Under the pieces are notes generated by a model. It worked only from the letters and a program-made list of their open reading frames with translations, was not told the DNA's origin and searched no databases. Positions 1 through 5,272 of a stretch of 6,152 bases of DNA are shown here, one piece after another (the first letter of the stretch is position 1; every line of letters begins with the position of its first letter). A program made the position numbers and the translations under genes. The stretch is from Verrucomicrobiota bacterium (GTDB lineage: Bacteria > Verrucomicrobiota > Lentisphaeria > Victivallales > Victivallaceae), in NCBI GenBank assembly GCA_023459755.1, contig JAEWSS010000305.1, forward strand, positions 1 through 6,152, in the 5' to 3' direction.

Positions 1-2
1 CC

Positions 3-1205
3 CGCGCGGTGCGCGACAAGCACATTTACACCATGGTGATGCCGTATACCGTTCCGGTTGAACGGCTGATGGCGGAAAAACCGGTCGGGCTGATTGTCTG
101 CCGTGACAAAACGGCGGCGGCGCGGCCGGCGGAGCTGGCAAAGTTTGCCGCGCTCGGAGTGCCGATGCTTGAGCTCGAAGTCGAAGACACCGCGAAGGCC
201 GCGGCGCTGGCGGTTGACTTCTGTGTCAATACCTGCAAGTGCTCGGGCGGTTGGCGTATGGACCGGTTCATCGATGAAGCGGTGGCTGACATCCGCCGTC
301 AGGTTGGAACCGCGCGCGTGGTGCTGGGATTGTCCGGCGGCGTCGATTCATCGGTGGTGGCCGCGCTGATCCACAAGGCGATCGGCCGGCAGCTGACCTG
401 CGTTTTTGTGAATCACGGTCTGCTCCGCAAGAACGAGCCGGAAAATGTTCAGGAGATATTCGCCCGCAATTTCGACATGAATTTGTGCTATATCGATGCG
501 TCCGACCGCTTCCTTGACAAACTCAAGGGCGTGGCCGACCCGGAACGCAAACGCAAGATCATCGGCAAGGAGTTCATTGAGGTGTTTGCCGAGGCCGCCG
601 CGAAGGTCGATGCTCCGTTTCTGGGGCAGGGGACCATCTATCCCGATATTCTGGAGAGCATTCCGCTGGACGGCAACCCGGCCGGCGTCATCAAAAGTCA
701 TCACAACGTCGGCGGACTGCCGGAAAATATGAAGTTCAAACTGGTTGAACCGGTCGAGCGGCTGTTCAAGGACGAGGTGCGTCAGGTCGGGCATCTGCTT
801 GGTCTGCCGTCGGAATTGATTGACCGCCACCCGTTTCCCGGTCCGTCGCTCGGCGTCCGGCATGTCGGCGCGATCGAGCGCGACACACTGAAAATGCTGC
901 GCGAGGCCGACGCGATCGTCACCGAAGAACTGCTCGCCTCCGGCTGGTATCACAAAACCTGGCAGACTTTCGCCATTTTTGTTCCGGTCAAGACCGTGGG
1001 TATGAAAAACCAGCACCGCACCTACGAGTATGTGATCGCGATCCGTTCGATCAACAGCGTTGACGCGGTCACCGCCCAGATAGTGCGTCTGCCGTGGGAA
1101 CTGCTCGAAAAGATGGCCGACCGGATCGTCCGCGAAGTGGACGGCGTAAACCGGGTGGTTTACGACATTACCCAGAAACCTCCGGGGACCATTGAATGGG
1201 AGTAG
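3..1205 (+). CDS. guaA: GMP synthase, 5' partial, with reduced glutaminase domain
   Basis: GuaA makes GMP from XMP, ATP and an amino group from glutamine or ammonia (last step of guanine nucleotide synthesis, cytoplasmic). The frame is open at the left edge, so the true start lies outside; the GTG at 9 is internal. Numbering from that GTG, the ATP-pyrophosphatase P-loop SGGVDSS is at residues 109-115, QGTIYPDILES at about 207-217, IKSHHNVGGLPE at 228-239, HPFPGPSLGVR at 274-284, and the canonical C-terminal end KPPGTIEWE closes the protein. The synthetase and dimerisation domains therefore look complete. The oddity is upstream. The usual start of the class I glutaminase domain (RxVRxxxIY...GLIV) is recognisable, but the SGGP and GICYG motifs are absent. 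After GVPML (50-54) the protein passes almost directly to the linker VDFCVNTCKCSGGW (69-82). About 100 residues holding the catalytic Cys, His and Glu are missing without a frame break. Identification is certain from family knowledge; ammonia dependence is inference. Confidence 0.95.
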   Translation, partial: RAVRDKHIYTMVMPYTVPVERLMAEKPVGLIVCRDKTAAARPAELAKFAALGVPMLELEVEDTAKAAALAVDFCVNTCKCSGGWRMDRFIDEAVADIRRQVGTARVVLGLSGGVDSSVVAALIHKAIGRQLTCVFVNHGLLRKNEPENVQEIFARNFDMNLCYIDASDRFLDKLKGVADPERKRKIIGKEFIEVFAEAAAKVDAPFLGQGTIYPDILESIPLDGNPAGVIKSHHNVGGLPENMKFKLVEPVERLFKDEVRQVGHLLGLPSELIDRHPFPGPSLGVRHVGAIERDTLKMLREADAIVTEELLASGWYHKTWQTFAIFVPVKTVGMKNQHRTYEYVIAIRSINSVDAVTAQIVRLPWELLEKMADRIVREVDGVNRVVYDITQKPPGTIEWE

Positions 1206-1675
1206 AGAAAAAGACCAACGCAATGCGGCTGCTTGAGGCGGCCGGCATTGCGTTTGAGGATTTTCACTACGACGCTGCGGACGGCGAAATCGATGTCCGC
1301 AGCGTTGCCCGTAAAATCGGACAACCGGTGGGGCAGGTGTTTAAAACGCTGGTCACCACGTCGCCCGACAATGAACTCTTTGTTTTTGTGGTATCCGGCG
1401 AAAATGAACTTGACCTTAAAAAAGCCGCCCATGTCGCAAAAGTGAAAAGCATAGCCATGCTGCACTCAAAAAAACTTTTGCCGCTGACCGGATATATTCA
1501 CGGCGGATGCTCACCGGTCGGCATGAAAAAAGCATATCCGACCTTTATCGACGAAACCGCCATTCTGTACGACCGCATATTTATCTCTGGCGGCATGATC
1601 GGCCTGAATCTCGCCGTGTCCCCCTCCGCACTCGCCGACTATATCGGCGCAGAATTTGCCGACATCGGCGAATAA
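1196..1675 (+). CDS. ybaK: YbaK/EbsC-type Cys-tRNA(Pro) deacylase
   Basis: This is a 159-residue protein of the YbaK/ProX editing family, which hydrolyses Cys mischarged on tRNA(Pro) in trans and so protects translation accuracy. Visible family marks are the N-terminal KKTNAMRLLEAAGI, the catalytic lysine in VFKTLV (K50), the loop GGCSPVG (103-109) that shapes the aminoacyl pocket, and the late SGG (131-133). Length and layout are normal for a stand-alone member. The ATG at 1196 is preferred because it keeps the conserved KTNAMRLL stretch a few residues from the N terminus. The next ATG at 1223 falls inside that motif. The start overlaps the guaA stop by 10 nt, which suggests translational coupling; no clear Shine-Dalgarno sequence is seen. 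The exact substrate (Cys-tRNA(Pro) versus related mischarged tRNAs) cannot be fixed from sequence. Confidence 0.93.
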   Translation: MGVEKKTNAMRLLEAAGIAFEDFHYDAADGEIDVRSVARKIGQPVGQVFKTLVTTSPDNELFVFVVSGENELDLKKAAHVAKVKSIAMLHSKKLLPLTGYIHGGCSPVGMKKAYPTFIDETAILYDRIFISGGMIGLNLAVSPSALADYIGAEFADIGE

Positions 1676-1790
1676 TAGCACAAAATTACCTCTTATCGCA
1701 TAAAATTTTGCTTTATCCGTGCCGCTTTAAGTAGTAATGTAATTGTATTGCACCGCATAAATACACAACAATAGAGAATGAGAGAAAAAT
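1676..1790 (+). promoter_or_regulatory. AT-rich leader before the alpha-galactosidase gene
   Basis: This 115-nt gap separates the guaA-ybaK pair from the GH36 gene and is clearly more AT-rich than both. It holds two copies of CGCATAAA (1697-1704 and 1754-1761, starts 57 nt apart). A purine-rich GAGAG (1780-1784) lies 6 nt before the ATG and could act as a ribosome binding site. I find no convincing -35/-10 pair and no good terminator hairpin after ybaK. The GH36 gene may have its own promoter here or may be read through from upstream. Confidence 0.3.
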
Positions 1791-3857
1791 ATGGAAAATA
1801 TTTTTGCCGTTCGTACAAAAAATATCGAGTGGCGGTTTAAGACCGTCAAAGGTGAAGCTCTTGAACAGTTCGGATTCGGCGGCGGGGAGGGGGCGGAGAC
1901 GGCTCCGGCCGAAGCGGTGCAGGCTTATCCGCGTTATCTTTATACGCTTGATCCCGGTCTTCGGGTGATTCAGGCCGACGGGTCGCACAACTGCGCATTG
2001 CTGTTTGACGAAATTACCGTCGAGTCGGTGCGCGAAGACGTAAAAAAATATATTTTCCATATGAGCGATCCGGTTTATCCGGTAAAGGTTCGATTGATCG
2101 TCACCGCGTTTATTGAGGCCGATGTGATGTCGTCGCAGCTTGAGATCGAAAACAACGGCGCGGCAAAAGTAACGCTTCTGAACCGCGACGCGGTATGCCT
2201 TACGCTCGCCGCGCCGCCGGAAAGTTTTATCACCACCTTTCAAGGCGGCTGGGGACGGGAAATGACCGGTGTGCGTGAAGACGCAATTCCGTTCGGAGTT
2301 CTCAAGCATCAGACCCACTGGATGATCCGCACCACCTGGCCGGACTGGCCGGGATGTTTCATCTCTTTGGGAGGGCGTGCCGGAGAAGAGCACGGGCGGG
2401 TGTTCGGTGCGGCGCTGGCCTGGCCGGGGGCGTGGCAGTACAAAACCAGTCGTCTGCCGTGGGAAAATGACCGGATATTTTTCAGCGCCGGAGTACAGGA
2501 CGACCCGTCCGATTTGGACGCCGGCGCCATTTACCGGTCACCCGAAGTCATAATGACGTTTTCCGACTGCGGCATCGGTCAGGCGTCGCGTAATTTTCAC
2601 AAGTTTGCCATGGGCGGAGGAATCTATAATCCGCGGGCGACCCGCCGAATTGTGCTGAACAGTTGGGAGGGCGTTTATTTCACCTTCGACGAAGCAAAAC
2701 TGATCTCAATGATGGACGGCGCCGCCGAACTCGGCGTTGAGATGTTCGTGCTGGACGACGGCTGGTTCGGAAACGGCGAATTTCAGCGCAATCACGACAA
2801 AGCCGGTCTGGGCGACTGGGAAGTGAATACCGCAAAACTTCCCGGCGGACTCGAAAAATTGATCGCGGAAGCCAATAAACGCGGACTGGAATTCGGTTTG
2901 TGGGTCGAACCGGAAATGGTGAATCCGGTCAGCAAACTGTTCACCGAACATCCGGACTGGGCAATGGCCATTCCGAATCGCGACCGCATCGCCATGCGCA
3001 ATCAATATGTTCTCGACCTCAGCCGACCGGAGGTGGAGGAATACATTTATAACGCGGTAAGTTCAATACTCGCCGCCCATCCCGGCATTCATTATATAAA
3101 GTGGGACCACAACTGCGAGTCGAAAAATCTTGGCAGCGCCGCGCTTGGACACAATCAGGGGGCATTGTCCGAACTGCACAATTCGGCTTATCTGCGAATA
3201 ATGGCAAAATTACGCCGGAATTTCCCGAACGTCACCTTCCAGCTGTGCAGTTCCGGCGGCGGACGGGCGGAGTTCGGCGCCATGCGCCATCATGAGGAGT
3301 TCTGGGGAAGCGACGAGACCAACGGACTGAACCGGATTGCGATTCAGTGGGGCTTCAGTCACTTTTTCCCGGCCGAAGCGATCGCATCGCATATCGGGCG
3401 CTACGGCGACGGCGACTTCAAACTGCGCTGCGATGTGGCAATGACCGCCAGGTTGGGCGTGGAATTGTCGCCCGACGCAATCACCGCCGAGGGGCGCGCC
3501 GTGGTCGCAAAAGGAATCGCGGAGTACAAAAAACTGCGTAAATTTTTGCATGCGGCCGAGTTGTTTCGCGGTCGGTCGCCGCACAAATCGGAAGTTACGG
3601 AGTTGACGTTTGTCGCGGCGGACAAGCGTGAAGCGGCATTGTTTGTGTTCAAGCGCAACTGCGAGGCGCGAACCGAAAAAATCCACGCATCCGGACTTGA
3701 TCCGGAGCGCAATTATCGGGTTGAAGAGGTCAATGCCGACGATGCCGAACGTTTTACCGCCGGAGTTTATTCCGGTCGAGCCTTGATGGACGGCGGACTT
3801 GAGGTGAAGTTCCCGGCTCGTTTTGCCAGTGCGGTGGCGCATTTGATGGCAGAATGA
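1791..3857 (+). CDS. GH36 alpha-galactosidase
   Basis: This 688-residue enzyme of glycoside hydrolase family 36 removes terminal alpha-1,6-linked galactose from oligosaccharides such as melibiose and raffinose by a retaining mechanism. The layout matches the family. An N-terminal beta-sandwich (about 1-285) is followed by a (beta/alpha)8 barrel (about 286-590) and a small C-terminal beta-domain ending at FASAVAHLMAE. Barrel motifs are VLDDGWFG (D322, D323), FGLWVEPEMVNP (369-380), YIKWDHN with the probable nucleophile D439, CSSGGGR (486-492), and WGSDETN with the probable acid/base D508. The spacing between the two catalytic aspartates is close to that of known members. There is no signal peptide, so it should act in the cytoplasm on imported sugars; no transporter is visible nearby. 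The residue pair after the nucleophile (His-Asn, then Cys where Arg is common) differs from the best-known KWDMNR form and may affect specificity. The gene stands alone, followed by a strong terminator. Confidence 0.93.
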   Translation: MENIFAVRTKNIEWRFKTVKGEALEQFGFGGGEGAETAPAEAVQAYPRYLYTLDPGLRVIQADGSHNCALLFDEITVESVREDVKKYIFHMSDPVYPVKVRLIVTAFIEADVMSSQLEIENNGAAKVTLLNRDAVCLTLAAPPESFITTFQGGWGREMTGVREDAIPFGVLKHQTHWMIRTTWPDWPGCFISLGGRAGEEHGRVFGAALAWPGAWQYKTSRLPWENDRIFFSAGVQDDPSDLDAGAIYRSPEVIMTFSDCGIGQASRNFHKFAMGGGIYNPRATRRIVLNSWEGVYFTFDEAKLISMMDGAAELGVEMFVLDDGWFGNGEFQRNHDKAGLGDWEVNTAKLPGGLEKLIAEANKRGLEFGLWVEPEMVNPVSKLFTEHPDWAMAIPNRDRIAMRNQYVLDLSRPEVEEYIYNAVSSILAAHPGIHYIKWDHNCESKNLGSAALGHNQGALSELHNSAYLRIMAKLRRNFPNVTFQLCSSGGGRAEFGAMRHHEEFWGSDETNGLNRIAIQWGFSHFFPAEAIASHIGRYGDGDFKLRCDVAMTARLGVELSPDAITAEGRAVVAKGIAEYKKLRKFLHAAELFRGRSPHKSEVTELTFVAADKREAALFVFKRNCEARTEKIHASGLDPERNYRVEEVNADDAERFTAGVYSGRALMDGGLEVKFPARFASAVAHLMAE

Positions 3858-3867
3858 TATAATATCA
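3855..3867. repeat. 13-nt perfect palindrome at the GH36 stop codon
   Basis: TGATATAATATCA begins with the TGA stop and is two 6-nt arms around one central base. It contains TATAAT. It lies just before the terminator and may be chance in AT-rich sequence. Confidence 0.4.
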
Positions 3868-3879
3868 GCGAAAATACCG

Positions 3880-3916
3880 CGGCGACCGGATTTTGTCCGG
3901 TCGCCGTATTTTTGTT
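3880..3916 (+). terminator. Rho-independent terminator after the GH36 gene
   Basis: A perfect 11-bp GC-rich stem (CGGCGACCGGA at 3880-3890 paired with TCCGGTCGCCG at 3896-3906) encloses a 5-nt loop and is followed by TATTTTTGTT. It ends transcription of the alpha-galactosidase gene. On the other strand the hairpin is followed by CGGTATTTTC, so it could also weakly stop the convergent - strand gene that ends at 3952. Confidence 0.92.
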
Positions 3917-3951
3917 CCTCCCCCGAATGAAATCTTATGTGTGAATCCTCA

Positions 3952-4773
3952 TCATTGACATGAGACTACCGAGCCGTCAATGTTGCGCGGTGTTAAACTG
4001 CCTGGCGTGCGAATTTTGGCTGAAAAAATGAGTTTATCGTAAAGCGGTTTTTTATCATCAATCGCCAGAATGACCTCAATCTTGTGTTGTCCGGCGGACA
4101 GTTTGATTTGTCCGGAGTCGGGAGTCAACGCGCCGTTACCGGAAAAAAATATGTTCCGATATTTTTTGTCAATAATCAGCGTATCGTTTATTATGACTTT
4201 TTCAACCACTTGAGTGTAGCCATTTTTTACTCCTTTTGGCAATCCAATCTCATTCACAAAAACGTAGGTGCCGGTTTTCTCGGCATTCAAGGCGCCTCGC
4301 CACCTGAATATAAGTCCATTATTCTGATAACCGGTCAGGCTGGCATTATCTATTACAATTGAAGTTGATATGGGAAATGTGTCAACAACCTGAGTAATAA
4401 ACGGCTCCGATTTGATGGTTTTATCAATATCTTTGTCATTATTCAGCCAAATATCAAGCCACATTCCGCCGTTGACCTTCTCCTGCGACTTATCGGACGA
4501 TGATTTTTCCGCAACGATGGCATTATTGGTGACGGTTATTGCTTTTGTGGTCGTTTGCGCGGCGGCGGCTGGAGCTGGCTGCGGACTATTCTCAGTCGGC
4601 TCGGAGACATCCTCGGATTTTGCCGGCATTGGAAGCTTTAGTGATAGAACATCAGGAATAACAATTTCAAGATTTTCTTCGGTGCATCTTTCAAAATATA
4701 ATAAGTTAATTACAATGCAGAGCGCGAAGAGGCGAGGGCAGGGGGGCTTACGGTCTTTTTGTCGAAGCCGCAA
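3952..4773 (-). CDS. Membrane-anchored protein with PA14-like domain
   Basis: The product is about 273 residues and of unknown specific role. The first residues are basic (RLRQKDRK), then a short hydrophobic stretch LFALCIVINLLYF (15-27) suggests an inner-membrane anchor or uncleaved signal. A low-complexity linker rich in Pro, Ala, Thr and Ser follows (about 55-95). The rest (about 125-255) looks like a PA14/GLEYA-type beta-sandwich: FRWRGALNAEKTGTYVF, then VIINDTLIIDKK, then IKLSAGQHKIEVILAID. This is the usual order of tissue-like core strand, 'ingredient' loop and 'aGxHxi' strand in PA14 folds, which often bind sugars. The start is uncertain. No in-frame ATG occurs before residue 49, so TTG at 4773 is the best choice that keeps the membrane segment, but it lacks a clear ribosome binding site. 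It overlaps the upstream frame by 64 nt. The gene is convergent with the GH36 gene. Fold assignment is by pattern only. Confidence 0.7.
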   Translation of the reverse strand: MRLRQKDRKPPCPRLFALCIVINLLYFERCTEENLEIVIPDVLSLKLPMPAKSEDVSEPTENSPQPAPAAAAQTTTKAITVTNNAIVAEKSSSDKSQEKVNGGMWLDIWLNNDKDIDKTIKSEPFITQVVDTFPISTSIVIDNASLTGYQNNGLIFRWRGALNAEKTGTYVFVNEIGLPKGVKNGYTQVVEKVIINDTLIIDKKYRNIFFSGNGALTPDSGQIKLSAGQHKIEVILAIDDKKPLYDKLIFSAKIRTPGSLTPRNIDGSVVSCQ

Positions 4774-5183
4774 GAAATAAAAATATCGGATTTGCCTGTT
4801 CGTTTTTCAATCGCGATCGCCATACAATAAATAAGTATCTCGATCTTTTCAAGTCTGAAATGCGGCCTCCGGTCTTCAATCTTCCGGCGGAGGTTTACAA
4901 AAATTGTTTTGGTCTGGTTTATTCCGGGTTCGTAAAAACTATTAAGGATATTTGCAAACTTGCGCATCAGAGCAACCCTGATTCCGCTTTCGCGGTTTAG
5001 TTTTTTCTTTGCAAGACCGATTCCGTTAAACATGGCTTCCGCGAGTTTTAAGGCTGTGTCGGCTTTTGCCGTATCGGAGCCGGTCTTGTGTCTTTTATCG
5101 ATTGCAGCCGCCTTTCCGGGGCCGGTTTTGCCATATATGTAATGTCGCATAATATATGTTATGTTAAGCAGCATATACGCCAA
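4710..5183 (-). CDS. Unrecognised basic protein, doubtful
   Basis: An open frame of 157 codons that I do not recognise. It is Lys/Arg-rich and looks mostly helical in the middle (ALKLAEAMFNGIGLAKKKL, 44-62, and LEKIEILIYCMAIAIEKR, 111-128). No signal peptide or known motif is seen. All plausible upstream starts (TTG 5183, ATG 5174, ATG 5150) lie in or beside the dif-like site, so residues 5-14 are simply the translation of that site. A later ATG at residue 51 (position 5033) is possible. No ribosome binding site stands out. Its 3' end overlaps the neighbouring PA14-like gene by 64 nt in another frame. It may be a real small gene, a gene cut by insertion at dif, or a chance open frame. Codon composition is not clearly abnormal. 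Confidence 0.35.
   Translation of the reverse strand: MAYMLLNITYIMRHYIYGKTGPGKAAAIDKRHKTGSDTAKADTALKLAEAMFNGIGLAKKKLNRESGIRVALMRKFANILNSFYEPGINQTKTIFVNLRRKIEDRRPHFRLEKIEILIYCMAIAIEKRTGKSDIFISCGFDKKTVSPPALASSRSAL
4824..4852 (-). promoter_or_regulatory. Candidate sigma-70-like promoter for the PA14-like gene
   Basis: On the - strand TTGAAA (4852-4847) is followed after 17 nt by TATTGT (4829-4824). This would start transcription about 40 nt before the TTG at 4773. The -35 box matches five of six consensus bases and the -10 box four of six. It lies inside the doubtful 157-codon frame. This is a pattern match only. Confidence 0.25.
5133..5164 (+). repeat. Imperfect direct repeat overlapping the dif core
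   Basis: ATATATGTAATGT (5133-5145) and ATATATGTTATGT (5152-5164) match at 12 of 13 positions with a 19-bp offset. The second copy is the centre plus the inner XerD arm of the dif-like site, so the first copy looks like a half-site just outside the XerC arm. It could be an accessory or remnant binding site, or chance in AT-rich DNA. Confidence 0.5.
5142..5169 (+). other. dif: dif-like XerC/XerD recombination site
   Basis: The 28-bp site has the standard 11-6-11 layout: a left arm ATGTCGCATAA (5142-5152), a centre TATATG (5153-5158) and a right arm TTATGTTAAGC (5159-5169). Compared with the E. coli dif site from memory, the inner seven bases of the XerC arm (CGCATAA) and the first nine of the XerD arm (TTATGTTAA) are identical. 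The centre resembles the TATATA of the B. subtilis site. Such sites resolve chromosome dimers near the replication terminus and are used as integration targets by filamentous phages and other Xer-exploiting elements. It could be the chromosomal dif or an attachment site at the end of an element whose secretin gene begins about 100 bp to the right. Confidence 0.8.
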
Positions 5184-5272
5184 AGGGTAGGGCGTAAATA
5201 TATAAAGAAATTACAGGCAACAGATTACAAATGTCGGAAAAGGCGTTGTTAATAACATTTCAACAAAATAAA
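5170..5272. other. AT-rich gap between dif-like site and secretin gene
   Basis: No gene is seen in this short non-coding stretch apart from the very start of the doubtful 157-codon frame. It contains a 6-bp inverted repeat TACGCC (5176-5181) / GGCGTA (5191-5196) immediately beside the dif-like site and a small palindrome TGTTAATAACA (5247-5257). Neither is followed by a T-tract in the direction of the secretin gene, so I see no terminator for it. Confidence 0.4.

Noticed and set aside
3..250. Frameshift as the cause of the short GuaA glutaminase domain
   Set aside because: The frame is continuous from the window edge through the linker, and too few bases separate GVPML from the linker to hide the missing 100 residues in another frame.
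348..1223. Long - strand frame of 291 codons opposite guaA
   Set aside because: It is antisense to a clearly conserved GMP synthase and shows no family motif; it is a by-product of GC-rich codon use.
1697..1761. CGCATAA copies as further dif sites
   Set aside because: Both match only the inner XerC arm; the bases where the XerD arm should lie do not resemble TTATGTTAA.
3210..3842. Long - strand frame of 210 codons opposite the GH36 gene
   Set aside because: It is antisense to the catalytic and C-terminal parts of a well-supported alpha-galactosidase.
4088..4100. Palindrome TGTCCGGCGGACA as an operator
   Set aside because: It lies within the coding region of the PA14-like gene and is explained by its Ser-Ala-Gly codons; no second copy stands near a promoter.
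4412..4780. + strand frame of 122 codons with a hydrophobic stretch
   Set aside because: The hydrophobic Ala/Val run is the reverse strand of the Ala/Thr linker of the PA14-like gene, so it does not indicate a separate membrane protein.
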